A stretch of 64,000 nucleotides of DNA from the NCBI GenBank assembly GCA_016745075.1, contig JADGDD010000001.1:1241125-1305124 (forward strand), in the 5' to 3' direction. Below, in pieces: positions 1-9,389 of the stretch. Source of the stretch: Planctomycetota bacterium. GTDB taxonomy: Bacteria > Planctomycetota > UBA11346. How positions within the stretch are numbered: the stretch's first letter is position 1; every line of letters begins with the position of its first letter. Made by a program: the position numbers and the translations under genes. The notes below the pieces were generated by a model, which saw nothing but the letters and a program-made list of their open reading frames with translations, ran no database searches and had not been told where the DNA came from.

Positions 1-1084
1 CATTTGATAGGGAGACTTGTTCTGATAAATCAACACCAAAATCTCTTATAACATCTGCTTGCTCGGGGATGTGGTGTGTAAAAAAACGTCCATTCCATGC
101 GAGTGCATTCAGTTTCTCTCGGATGCTGTGTGCTATGGCTGTGTATGTATCCGCTTCGGTGTCGCGATGTGCGGCGTGCAGCATTTCTGCGAGGTATTCA
201 CAGGAACGTGCAAACCCTGTATTATCTCCATGCATAATACCGAATCGTGTTGCCTCTGTGATGCACATTTTTTGCATGCCGTTAATGCGGGCATCTTCGT
301 CTGATTGAAAATCCCAAGTATCTATGGTAAAGCCACGTTTGAGCAGTTGAAACTGTTGTGACCAACGAAAGCTGTCGGTCATACTGTATTCAAATGCTTT
401 GATCGCAGAGTCTAGTTTGTCATGCATCCATGCATGGTCTCCTGTTGCTTTCCACGTATAATACAAACCTTCTGTAAATAAATATTCGAGATCATTTTCT
501 ACAGGTATTCGTTTTAATTCTGTTTCTTGGTCTGTGCTTTTGTAGAAGAAATTATTGCGAGAGAGTTGCTGCTCCATGAAGGTAGCGCGAGGGCTGCTGG
601 AATAAATGTTGTCGTACATCATTCCATCTGAACGTTGGGTGTGCTGAAAAAAATCAATAGCATCCTTTATGTCACCATAAAAATATTTCATGCCCTTTAA
701 GACGTGTACGTGATCTCGCAGCCACATAAAAAACATGCGATACGACTTCCCTTCAAAACGCATGAAATGATTTTCTTTGTCTATGACCATTGAAAAATAA
801 AGCATTTCAAGTAATTCTTTGAAGCAGCCGGTGTCATCATCAATAGCTGTGGTACAATCCACTGTAAAAGTGGTTGATTCAAGCACGGCTCCATCCATGT
901 CTTTGAGGAGTATGCGATGTGTGCCAAGTGAACCGCCAACCGTAAAAGTGTATGTATCTGTAACGGTTGTGTTGATGTATTCTCTCCCGTCTCCATCGCA
1001 GACGGAGAGCAGGCCTTGAGTGAGATCACATAACTCAACGCATTCTAAGGGACGCATATTATATGCTGTGTTCTTGATTTTCAT
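1..1084 (-). CDS. Alpha/alpha-toroid (six-hairpin) glycosidase-like protein, 3' part missing
   Basis: The frame read leftwards from ATG at 1084 stays open to the window edge (about 361 codons), so the C-terminus lies outside. AAGGAAG precedes the ATG by 4 nt. The N-terminal ~90 residues look like a beta-sandwich. After them come helical segments with motifs typical of GH15/GH63/GH78-like (alpha/alpha)6 barrels: MWLRDHVH, RSDGMMYDNIY, ENDLEYLFTEGLYYTW and TIDTWDFQSDEDARI. No signal peptide is seen, so the protein may be cytoplasmic. It is last in the minus-strand run with the PQQ and FGE-like genes, 125 nt after the large propeller gene. Substrate is unknown. The fold-level call is fairly safe; the exact family is not. 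Confidence 0.7.
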   Translation of the reverse strand, partial: MKIKNTAYNMRPLECVELCDLTQGLLSVCDGDGREYINTTVTDTYTFTVGGSLGTHRILLKDMDGAVLESTTFTVDCTTAIDDDTGCFKELLEMLYFSMVIDKENHFMRFEGKSYRMFFMWLRDHVHVLKGMKYFYGDIKDAIDFFQHTQRSDGMMYDNIYSSSPRATFMEQQLSRNNFFYKSTDQETELKRIPVENDLEYLFTEGLYYTWKATGDHAWMHDKLDSAIKAFEYSMTDSFRWSQQFQLLKRGFTIDTWDFQSDEDARINGMQKMCITEATRFGIMHGDNTGFARSCEYLAEMLHAAHRDTEADTYTAIAHSIREKLNALAWNGRFFTHHIPEQADVIRDFGVDLSEQVSLSN

Positions 1085-1208
1085 GTGTCTTCCTTCGGTT
1101 TAGAATTATGTATCATCACAGAAAACGTGATACTTTCTGTTGTTCTCTCAATGCCAGGAAGGAAGTGCGATAGACCTTATTCTTCAACTGTTCATGTAGC
1201 GCCGTATT

Positions 1209-4200
1209 TTATGGGTGGCTTAGAGACAGAATGGTGCCATTCATGAATGTCACTATCAGTCTTCCATCTCTGTTCAGACTTAATGCGTTATGAGTCGGAA
1301 GTGATGGTAATGCATGAGTTTGTAACAGTGCTCCCGTTTCTCGGTTGAGGACCTGAAGTTCGTATAAAGATTCTGTGCCGTTTTCTTTTTCTACAATAAT
1401 AATGACGGCATTCTGAGCAAGTACTAGAGACAGAACGCTGATATTTTGTAGAGACCATTTGAGTAAAGGTGCAGCAGAAAGGGCTTTGTCTATGGTGAGC
1501 CTTCGTGCAATGCGTATCGCAGAACCTTTTTTCGAGCTTATGTCATCTGCTGTGTGTTCGGGTTGTTGATCTAAGTACTCTGTTAATAAAGCACTGTCCC
1601 AACAATGTAATGTGGAATTGTTCCATTTTCCCTTTCTTTTGGGTAGGGCATCGGCAATAAAGAGTTCTGTATCCCATGCGGGAGTAACGTGACTTAATGC
1701 CGCTACAGCTACTTCTTTTTTGTTGGTATCGCCCGTATCATTTAAAGAAATAAATGAAAAACGACCACGATAGAGGCTGTTATCTGTTTCTGCATAGAGC
1801 GGTCGACCACCATAAAGAATATACTTTTGGGCAAAAAGACCAATTTCAGAACCTTTGGTTAAGGCACTGCTGACAGGTTTACCGTATGTGGTTAGTTGTC
1901 CTGTCAGGTACTGAAATGTTCCATCTTTGAGGTCATAGGAAGCGGGTGAGATGCTGATGCCACCTGCCATGCGTAGTTTGTTTCCGGCTATAATACACTG
2001 CCCCATAGCAGAGACCTCTTGTTCTCCACTGCTGGTATTTGCCCAGAGAATCTCTCCTGTTGCGTGGTTTAAACAGAAGACAAAGGTGCCATCTCTCCCC
2101 AGTATGCCACAAGACGCGTATATATTCCCTGATTCTTCGAGCAAGCCAACAATTGGCCAACTGGAGCTGATCTGTCCATACAGATGTATTTTCTGCTCTA
2201 CCGGTGCTAGCATGCGCTTCCATATTATTGAGCCGTCCTCACTATTGAATGCGTATAAGATACCGCTTTGGTTGCCGACATAGAGGATACCCTGCGCAAA
2301 GAGTGGTGCCTGTTTAATAACGGCACCCGTATAAGCAGACCATTTCGGCGTACCATCATTCGCATTGAGCGCATAAATATATCCATTTGCTGAACCAAGA
2401 TACACCGTGTTGCCAACGGAAATTGCGGGGCTTATGGTGTCTTGGGAGAATGATGCTGTCCACTGTATGCTGCTCTTTTCAGAGAAAGAGGCGGTACTGG
2501 CTCCTGAATGTCCTCTATTTCCTCTATACATCGGCCAGTCTTGTGAATCGGCTGTAGTGGTAGAAGCTGTGGAATTGCCTTGCTCGATAGGATGCGTTGT
2601 GTCGGCTAATTTTGTGAGATCATATTCTTGTTCAGAGCGGCATAAATATCCTGTTAAATCAAACATACAGTCGCATGCCATTGCAGTCCAATACAATCGG
2701 TTATAAACAGGTAATACACCTGTCCAACAATCGGAGCGAATAAACGTATCTTTGAGGGTGGTGTTTTTGTTCATGGCAACGCGGGTGCCTCGGCCAACAA
2801 ACATAAAATTATCAGAGGCGGTTGTTCGTGTGCAGCAGCCATTCCTGTTAGAAAACTTTTGAGAAAAAGCACCTGTTTTCAAACTGTATAAACCTGGTTT
2901 TGGGTAAGATAAACTTAACATATTGTTGACAGAGAGTAAGTGTTCAGGGAATTGTCCTCTCCTTTTCTTAGGCTGTTGCCAGAGTAGGGTTCCATTGGTG
3001 GCATCAAGGATAAGGACCTGTTTTCGTGCAGAGAGTTGAAGAACATAATAGTCATCAAGACAGAGGCTGGCAGGCTTTGTTTGGATTTTTTCTCCAATGT
3101 GTGGTTCTTCAATGGATTGAAGAAGCTGTGCATTCGTGTTGCGCCAGAGCTCTTGTCCTGATGTAGCTGTGCGTGCAACAACAGATGTGTTACGGAGATA
3201 ATACATCAGGCGGCCTCCGCCAATGCCAAGCGTTCTAAAATCAATAGAAGCATCCTCTTGTATGCTCCACTGTACGCTGCGAGACGACAGATTATAGGCG
3301 GTGAGGCTGTCGGCAAATCCGTAAGACACTTCTCCTGTTTTACGGTTTTCCCATCCTAATACACTTTGCATGGAAGCTGGATTACCGGGAACCATATTAC
3401 GTTGGTTTTTTGTTTCTACCGCAATGTCTTTTGGCCCAGTAGCGACATATAAGACTTGTTCTTGCATGGCCATCCATTTGAGAGTGGCATCAAAAGTTAT
3501 TTTTTCAATCTCATGGCCTGTTGCAGTATCGAGTAGTAAGACAGCGTTGTCATCATCACCATAGCCAAACATATAAAAAACATCCTGAGTGGCAATAAAA
3601 CAGGAACGAAACAGCATGTAGCCTTGAGGAAGTTTTCTTTCCCATACAACCGTTCCGTTAAAGGCATTTCTTGCTATGAGTGTATGCAGTGTGTTTTCTT
3701 CGCGCCTATGTTCTGCGTTGCCGCCGCTTGCTGTGAATATTTTCCCACCTGCGGCAAGTGTTATGGTTGGTGTAGCAGCATGGTGCGGCCCCACAAGCCA
3801 CTGCGTGGCTTCGACCTGTGGACTGCGATCCGTTGTAACGGCATTATTATCTGGCCCTTTTGTGTAATGTGTCCATTCATCATATTCTGTGAGCGGTTTC
3901 CTGTGCAGCACAAGGGATGCCCCTCTTTTGTATACGGTAACGGCGTTACCCCACTCTGCTTTTTTATAATCCTCTGCGTGCAGCAGAATGATGTGCCCAT
4001 AGTCATTAACAACACGTAGCGCTTCCACTGCTGATATTTTTTTAAGGCTTTCCGTGTTGAGAATAAGGAGATCAACGAGTCCTCGTACATAGGGCATTCT
4101 TTGTGGAGTGTGTATTTTTTCTACAGAGACGGTGGCAGAGAGTGCGGTTCCTAACTCTTGAGTAAGACGATGATAAACCTCATCAGAATCAGTGCTAAAA

Positions 4201-4400
4201 TGAATCTGCCACGATGTCTTTTTGAGAAGAGGACGAATCGCTTTCGTATCCTGTATATACGGAACAGCACAGATGCCCGCGGTTGGTATATCTTGGAAAA
4301 CATCCTCTGAGGATGCTGCAAACAGAACAGAAAAAGTGATAAGAAGGATGCCTATACGGTACCCTATGAAATGCCTATGGGTAGCTGCTGTGTGGGTCAT
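1209..4400 (-). CDS. Secreted PQQ-type beta-propeller protein with degenerate methyltransferase-like N-terminus
   Basis: 1063 residues. A signal peptide occupies about residues 1-30. Residues ~75-165 resemble a decayed Rossmann/SAM-methyltransferase module (RGLVDLLILN, then a helix and DYGHIILL). Next comes DEWTHY at 174-179, a hallmark of large planctomycete and lentisphaeral propeller proteins annotated as BamB- or PQQ-like. The rest holds repeated propeller blades of the forms YLGSANGYIYALNANDGTPKW and LYVGNQSGILYAFNSEDGSIIW. The start is backed by AAGGAAACC just upstream. It lies 31 nt after the smaller propeller gene. No catalytic residues were identified; a scaffold or binding role in the periplasm or at the surface is inferred. 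Confidence 0.8.
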   Translation of the reverse strand: MTHTAATHRHFIGYRIGILLITFSVLFAASSEDVFQDIPTAGICAVPYIQDTKAIRPLLKKTSWQIHFSTDSDEVYHRLTQELGTALSATVSVEKIHTPQRMPYVRGLVDLLILNTESLKKISAVEALRVVNDYGHIILLHAEDYKKAEWGNAVTVYKRGASLVLHRKPLTEYDEWTHYTKGPDNNAVTTDRSPQVEATQWLVGPHHAATPTITLAAGGKIFTASGGNAEHRREENTLHTLIARNAFNGTVVWERKLPQGYMLFRSCFIATQDVFYMFGYGDDDNAVLLLDTATGHEIEKITFDATLKWMAMQEQVLYVATGPKDIAVETKNQRNMVPGNPASMQSVLGWENRKTGEVSYGFADSLTAYNLSSRSVQWSIQEDASIDFRTLGIGGGRLMYYLRNTSVVARTATSGQELWRNTNAQLLQSIEEPHIGEKIQTKPASLCLDDYYVLQLSARKQVLILDATNGTLLWQQPKKRRGQFPEHLLSVNNMLSLSYPKPGLYSLKTGAFSQKFSNRNGCCTRTTASDNFMFVGRGTRVAMNKNTTLKDTFIRSDCWTGVLPVYNRLYWTAMACDCMFDLTGYLCRSEQEYDLTKLADTTHPIEQGNSTASTTTADSQDWPMYRGNRGHSGASTASFSEKSSIQWTASFSQDTISPAISVGNTVYLGSANGYIYALNANDGTPKWSAYTGAVIKQAPLFAQGILYVGNQSGILYAFNSEDGSIIWKRMLAPVEQKIHLYGQISSSWPIVGLLEESGNIYASCGILGRDGTFVFCLNHATGEILWANTSSGEQEVSAMGQCIIAGNKLRMAGGISISPASYDLKDGTFQYLTGQLTTYGKPVSSALTKGSEIGLFAQKYILYGGRPLYAETDNSLYRGRFSFISLNDTGDTNKKEVAVAALSHVTPAWDTELFIADALPKRKGKWNNSTLHCWDSALLTEYLDQQPEHTADDISSKKGSAIRIARRLTIDKALSAAPLLKWSLQNISVLSLVLAQNAVIIIVEKENGTESLYELQVLNRETGALLQTHALPSLPTHNALSLNRDGRLIVTFMNGTILSLSHP

Positions 4401-4431
4401 AAGGTTTCCTTCCTATTCTTCTTCTGATAGG

Positions 4432-5691
4432 TTAGTGAATGGCGTACAGGTGTCCATCTTCATTACCGATATAAAGAGCACCATCTGCAACCCACGGTGA
4501 GGAAATACAGTGTTCTCCTGTTTTGATTTTCCAGATGAGAGTTCCGTCTGTTGCATTAAGAGCGTAGACATGCCCATCATTGCAGCCAAAGTACACAATA
4601 CTCTGTGCATAAGATGGTGATGATTCTACACCAGCATCAGTTTGGAATTTCCAGACACGTTTTTTCTCTTTATAGTTGAGGCAATGCACGTCGCCCGATC
4701 TGTCCGCTGTTATAACGAAATCGCCAAAGACGGTAGGAGCGGTTGCTATGGAATGGTCTTTTCCGTCTTGTGTTTTCTCATATTTATTTTCGTCAGTTCC
4801 TTCGTAGGGATGTATATCCCAATATTTTTTCCCTGTTGCTAGATGGTTGATAACAAGATGGCCATTGAGGGGCAGTCCCCAATGATCTGCTCCGTAGACC
4901 CCTGTGTGCAGAACATAGTTTCCACTCACGGCAGGCGTTTGTATTTGTGCACTGCTCCACGGCCCCCTATAGCCACTCCAGACATGATCTCCTGTGGCAA
5001 GATTTGCCATGTTACAGTTGTATCCGTCTGTCCAGATGATGTTGCCTTCAATAAGAGTGGGAGCTGAAAGTCCCTGCGCCCCTCGACCTTGGCCTTGTTG
5101 CCAGACAAGTTCTCCTGTGAGAACATCAAAGCCTTTCATCAGTTTTCCACCCCAACTTGTTTCATTATGTGTTTCTCTATTGCCTCCAGCGGAACAAAAA
5201 ACAAGACCATAGGCAACAACTGGCGAACCAAAGTTAAGAGACACCCCAGCCGTGTTTTTCCATTGCAGTTGTCCGGTTTCTGCATTGAGTGCGTAGACCT
5301 GTGTACCAGCAATAAAATAGACAAAATCACCAACAACTGCTGCGGATGAAAGAATTCTCGCATCGGTTGTGAATGACCATTTTTCCGTACCGCTTTCAGC
5401 ATCAATTGCATAAAAAGACATGTCATCACTGCCAACATAAATAATACCATTCACGCAAACAGGTGATGATTTTATTGCAGCTTTACTGGCAAAAGACCAT
5501 TGAATACCTTGCGCTTCAGGAACGCCAGATGTGGTAAATACACCATCATGACGAACATTCCCCCTGTAAACCTGTCCTTGTAATTCATCATAGCCAACAA
5601 ACCCGGGTGGGTATGTCGTCTCTACGGCAGACAGTGTGGAGGTCAGAAGGCAGGTAGATAAAAGACCACATAAAAAGTATTGTATCTTCAT
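4432..5691 (-). CDS. Secreted PQQ-like beta-propeller repeat protein
   Basis: 419 residues with an N-terminal signal peptide (hydrophobic stretch about residues 7-21, cleavage near LSAVE). At least seven tandem blades follow the pattern V-G-S-D-D-x-x-x-Y-A-I-D-A-x-x-G-x-x-x-W, for example YVGSDDMSFYAIDAESGTEKW and YFGCNDGHVYALNATDGTLIW. This is the BamB/quinoprotein-propeller family; binding of PQQ itself cannot be judged from repeats alone. Its ATG overlaps the stop of the upstream FGE-like gene in an ATGA (5688-5691), so the two are translationally coupled. The larger propeller follows 31 nt downstream. Confidence 0.88.
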   Translation of the reverse strand: MKIQYFLCGLLSTCLLTSTLSAVETTYPPGFVGYDELQGQVYRGNVRHDGVFTTSGVPEAQGIQWSFASKAAIKSSPVCVNGIIYVGSDDMSFYAIDAESGTEKWSFTTDARILSSAAVVGDFVYFIAGTQVYALNAETGQLQWKNTAGVSLNFGSPVVAYGLVFCSAGGNRETHNETSWGGKLMKGFDVLTGELVWQQGQGRGAQGLSAPTLIEGNIIWTDGYNCNMANLATGDHVWSGYRGPWSSAQIQTPAVSGNYVLHTGVYGADHWGLPLNGHLVINHLATGKKYWDIHPYEGTDENKYEKTQDGKDHSIATAPTVFGDFVITADRSGDVHCLNYKEKKRVWKFQTDAGVESSPSYAQSIVYFGCNDGHVYALNATDGTLIWKIKTGEHCISSPWVADGALYIGNEDGHLYAIH

Positions 5692-8528
5692 TTTTTTGCT
5701 CCCGGTATTCTTTTAAGATTGAGTGGGGTGTGTGCTTTTTGTTTAGTGCCCGGGTCTATGCCTTCTGGAGGATAGTCTCCTGTTTCTCTTGCAATAATTC
5801 TCAACCCGCAGTCAGCCCAGTACCAACCGGGAATAACGCCAGCATGTTTTGGCACATTGAGTTTTTTGTGAGCAGTTCCAAATCCAGCCCTATTATAATG
5901 AACAAGGCCCGTCTGCCGAAAAGTCGCTCGTGTTTTTGCGTTGAAGACATACGAATGAAATTTTGTTAATGGGTTTGTTTTTTGTCCTTTTTCAAAACTA
6001 CCAGATTTACCAACAGAATCGACACAAAGCTCAACAACATTGCCAACCATATCAAACAAGCCAAAAGCATTTGCTTGTTTTTGACCAATAGGATGTGTGC
6101 GTGCATTCGCATTTGCATAAACCCAGCCATGATCAGTGACGGTTTTGAATTCTTCTCCCCACGGGAATGCTGTTGTTGCCCCAGCATTATATGCATACAA
6201 CCATTCGTGAACAGACGGAAGTCTATAGCCATTTGCCTCCCATCGTATCCAAACTCGTCTATTGGGCACTGTATCCCAACTGTACACTCCATTACCCTTT
6301 TCTGCTTCAGGACTATGTTTCTCTGGATAATGGCGATTCATTAATTGTGATTGTCTATAGCGATATGCTGTCTTATACACTTTTGTTTTTTCTTTGTCTG
6401 CGTAAAAAACAGGTGTTCGACCATGCATTTCTGACAAAGCATTGCACCATGCTAACATATCAAAATAAGAAACATCGGTAACTGGTTCATCTGCCGTGTA
6501 GGTATCTATGGTGTATAAACGGTGATCCATGCTGCCCATATCGCCATCGCTATCAAAGCTGTAGCCATGCGCTTGTGCCCAATCAAAAACCTGTTTCCAT
6601 TGACGATAGGTTATCTCATGTGTACCCATTTGGAAAGCGGTCATGTTATAGGTAAATAATTTTCCTGCTGGTATATCTGCTAATGGAATCTCTACTGTGG
6701 ATGCTGAATGTGTCTGGGTGCGAGTGTCTGGGGTAATCGTCCAAAGCGGTGCTGAGAAATCCGCTGCCTGAAAATCAAGATTTGGTTTCGGGCTATTTTT
6801 TTCTCGTCTCATAAAGCGAAAACCAATATTATAAGAACCACGGAAAGGAGCATCTCCATACGGAGAAGCGGCATGTTCTAATGGATCAGCAGGTGTATGG
6901 AAATCACCGCCAGCAACAACAAGAGCTTGTGGCTGAGCAGGGAGTTTATCACCCCATGTCCAGAGCATTTCCCAAACATTTCCCTGCATGTCATAGATGC
7001 CCTGTTCATTGGCTGGCATACTGCCGACTGGGTGGGTACTGCTTTTACTGTTATCTCCTACCCAACCTGTATCTGTTCCTGTAGCGGCGATCCATTCGCT
7101 CGGTGTCGGTAGACGAAAACCATCTGAACTCCACTTAACATAAATATCTTTTTTCTCGTAGATGCTTGTATCTTTATGCCATGCACCACGAAGTGCATAA
7201 CGGTATTCACTGCCTGTTTGAAAATCTGGAGTGGTATAATACACAAACTCTCGACCCTCATATTCAGACAGGGCGTTACACCATGCAATCATATCATGCA
7301 GAGTAAGGTCGGTTACGGGCTCTGCTTGGCTGTGTGCCGTATCACTAAAACGGACAGAGCCCATTGTACCAAAACGGTCATACAACATGCCGGGCTCTTC
7401 ATCAAAAACAAATTGGCCGATACTGCGAGACATTCTAAAAATACGTTTCCATACTTCATAGGGTGTTTCACAAGATGCCATATACAGGGATGTGCCATCA
7501 GCCGTAACGGTTTTCATGTCTATGGTTTCACTCGGCATTGTAGGGCGCGTTACATTTGCATAGGCTTCAAAGCATTCCCACTTACAGGCGACTTCTGTAT
7601 CATCAAAAGCATCTTTGAATAAATAGAATCCAATGCCTTCAATATTGGTAAATGTTCTTTGTTCAAAAACGGTGTTGGTAAGCTGTAAATCCCAATCACC
7701 TTCTTGCACATCCCATGTTGCCCATTTTTGATTGAGTGGCAGAGTAATTCTTTTATCCCACGCACTAGTGCCACCAATGCTGTGTCGGAAATTATTTGGT
7801 AATACTTCAGAAAGGTAGAGTTGTCCACTATCTTGAACCACAAATCGAAAACCTTCAAAACCAGACCAAAAGCGTTGGGTATATAAACCAATGGTACTTG
7901 TTTCATCAAAGCTGACAGGATAGCGATTTCCTAAGTGTGGGAATTCTTGTTTGCGCCAGATGGGAACAAAATAAGCGCGTAGCGGAGAGCCCACGACTTT
8001 TCGTTGCGCATGAACGGCCCAATTACAACCGGGTTTCATCAGTTCATCACCCTCTGCGGTATTGGTGTATTTTTCCGTAAAGCCATCTTTTTTATTGGTT
8101 CGACCAGCACTGATAAGAGAAAGGCCACCTGCAAAAATAGCACTATCCCATGATCTATCAAACTGTGGTACATGTGGGCTCAACGCTGTTGTCTTAAGAG
8201 AAAACGGAATCGTTTGGATCCAGTCTTTTGTTGCGGGATTATTATCTACATCTCTATCGTAGATATTCGTGAAATCTTTTGCACGTGAACCTGTGGTATA
8301 GCCATAGCCCACCTTGTTATTCCAACGGCAATTTGCTTGCCCAAAATCAACAATACGAACCCGAACCGTTTCTTGTGGTGCCGAATCATCTATCTGTGGG
8401 TCCCACACCTGCGTTGGGCGAATCAGCTTGGGCCATACCCACTCATCTGCTTTCTCTGCGGCTGAAAGAAGCACTGTGCTGAGGAGAAAAAGTACTCCAA
8501 CATTTTTAATGTTTCGGTAGAGCGTCAT
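5688..8528 (-). CDS. Secreted protein with two FGE-sulfatase-like (SUMF1-type) domains
   Basis: 946 residues with a signal peptide (about residues 1-23). The first ~350 residues form a beta-rich region resembling a carbohydrate-binding or jelly-roll domain. Two paralogous FGE-like domains follow, at roughly 355-610 and 650-935. Both carry the landmark WCNALSE, GFRLP/GYRLP..EW, HPVG/HPIG and the GI/GLFDMxGNVxE block. Neither shows the paired catalytic cysteines (C-x4-C) of aerobic formylglycine-generating enzymes, so sulfatase activation is unlikely; a binding or other FGE-fold role is inferred. It overlaps both the creatininase-family gene upstream and the propeller gene downstream by ATGA, so this is one operon. 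Confidence 0.85.
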   Translation of the reverse strand: MTLYRNIKNVGVLFLLSTVLLSAAEKADEWVWPKLIRPTQVWDPQIDDSAPQETVRVRIVDFGQANCRWNNKVGYGYTTGSRAKDFTNIYDRDVDNNPATKDWIQTIPFSLKTTALSPHVPQFDRSWDSAIFAGGLSLISAGRTNKKDGFTEKYTNTAEGDELMKPGCNWAVHAQRKVVGSPLRAYFVPIWRKQEFPHLGNRYPVSFDETSTIGLYTQRFWSGFEGFRFVVQDSGQLYLSEVLPNNFRHSIGGTSAWDKRITLPLNQKWATWDVQEGDWDLQLTNTVFEQRTFTNIEGIGFYLFKDAFDDTEVACKWECFEAYANVTRPTMPSETIDMKTVTADGTSLYMASCETPYEVWKRIFRMSRSIGQFVFDEEPGMLYDRFGTMGSVRFSDTAHSQAEPVTDLTLHDMIAWCNALSEYEGREFVYYTTPDFQTGSEYRYALRGAWHKDTSIYEKKDIYVKWSSDGFRLPTPSEWIAATGTDTGWVGDNSKSSTHPVGSMPANEQGIYDMQGNVWEMLWTWGDKLPAQPQALVVAGGDFHTPADPLEHAASPYGDAPFRGSYNIGFRFMRREKNSPKPNLDFQAADFSAPLWTITPDTRTQTHSASTVEIPLADIPAGKLFTYNMTAFQMGTHEITYRQWKQVFDWAQAHGYSFDSDGDMGSMDHRLYTIDTYTADEPVTDVSYFDMLAWCNALSEMHGRTPVFYADKEKTKVYKTAYRYRQSQLMNRHYPEKHSPEAEKGNGVYSWDTVPNRRVWIRWEANGYRLPSVHEWLYAYNAGATTAFPWGEEFKTVTDHGWVYANANARTHPIGQKQANAFGLFDMVGNVVELCVDSVGKSGSFEKGQKTNPLTKFHSYVFNAKTRATFRQTGLVHYNRAGFGTAHKKLNVPKHAGVIPGWYWADCGLRIIARETGDYPPEGIDPGTKQKAHTPLNLKRIPGAKK

Positions 8529-9337
8529 TGTATTTTCTCCTTGTCTTGTGTGGTTCTTGAAAATTTCCAGCCATTATTGGCTAGATCGAGCTGGGTCTCC
8601 CCATCTAACCATGCGTGCAAGCACTCCATAAGACGGTCTGTGTAGAATGCGCCTTTGTTTGCCGTTGAATTCTGACGTGGTTCAATGCCAACAATACCAT
8701 AACAGGGGTGTTCTTGTGAATCCTCTTCCATCCAACTGTGTTGTGTGTCTATTGGCGCGAAATCGGTCAAATCATTATCTTCGATTTCAGCCATATCCAC
8801 TGTTTCAGGAAAAAGGTGTAGCATGATGGAGGTTTCTAACATGCAGCCATGACAGCCAACATCAATGCCATCAGCGTTACGTTCAATCAAAGCAAGCACC
8901 TGCATGGTACCACCATTGGCAACATAATCGACAGCGACACGATTCAGAAATTCTGTTCGGTTTGGATAATGGCCACTCAGCATGATGATCTGTGTATAGC
9001 CTGCCTCCTCAAACTGCTGTAAGAGTTCCAGAGTTATTTGATAGAGCGGTTCTTTGCTGACCATATAAGTATGCGAAAAACCAATATGGCCGCCACCGGT
9101 ACCCATAGGAATCATAGGATAGACAACCCCACCAGCTTCCGTGGCAAACCGGACTAAATGTTCATGTGCTTTTATCCCATCCAAACCAATAGGCGATTGT
9201 CGCCCATGCCATTCGATAGCGCCAAACGGCATATACAAAGCAGGCTTTTTTTCTCGTGCAGCATCAACCTGTCTAGGCCGCATCCGCTCAAGGCGTACCT
9301 CGGTTGTATCTGTTAAAGTCTGTGAATATATTCCCAT
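8525..9337 (-). CDS. Creatininase-family metal-dependent amidohydrolase
   Basis: 270 residues, the usual length for the family. Metal-site motifs are intact: GAIEWHG with E42 and H44, GLDG with D53, a central LSGHYPN histidine, and GCHGCMLETS with the conserved Glu. The family includes creatininase, MftE and FAPy-deformylase and hydrolyses cyclic or linear amides with two metal ions. No signal peptide is seen, so the enzyme is cytoplasmic although its operon partners are secreted. AAGGGC lies 7 nt before ATG 9337, and a near-perfect 20-bp palindrome lies just upstream. Its ATGA junction with the FGE-like gene ties it to the polymer-related genes. Substrate unknown. Confidence 0.88.
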   Translation of the reverse strand: MGIYSQTLTDTTEVRLERMRPRQVDAAREKKPALYMPFGAIEWHGRQSPIGLDGIKAHEHLVRFATEAGGVVYPMIPMGTGGGHIGFSHTYMVSKEPLYQITLELLQQFEEAGYTQIIMLSGHYPNRTEFLNRVAVDYVANGGTMQVLALIERNADGIDVGCHGCMLETSIMLHLFPETVDMAEIEDNDLTDFAPIDTQHSWMEEDSQEHPCYGIVGIEPRQNSTANKGAFYTDRLMECLHAWLDGETQLDLANNGWKFSRTTQDKEKIQ

Positions 9338-9353
9338 AGTTAGCCCTTCTTAC

Positions 9354-9373
9354 TTAGTTTATCGATAAACCAA
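9354..9373. promoter_or_regulatory. 20-bp palindromic operator candidate with central CG
   Basis: The core GTTTATCGATAAAC (9357-9370) is a perfect palindrome. It is extended on both sides by TT and AA across one non-matching pair. A pyrimidine-rich arm with a central CpG is the typical shape of LacI-family operators, though other dimeric regulators also fit. It sits 17-36 nt before the creatininase start, between that gene and the FecR gene, where it could control a promoter for the downstream half of the run. No LacI gene is in the window. Confidence 0.5.
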
Positions 9374-9389
9374 TTTAATAATATAAATA

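Noticed and set aside
3624-4019. 131-codon plus-strand open frame over the large PQQ gene
   Set aside because: It is antisense to a clear propeller gene, has no family features and no ribosome-binding site.
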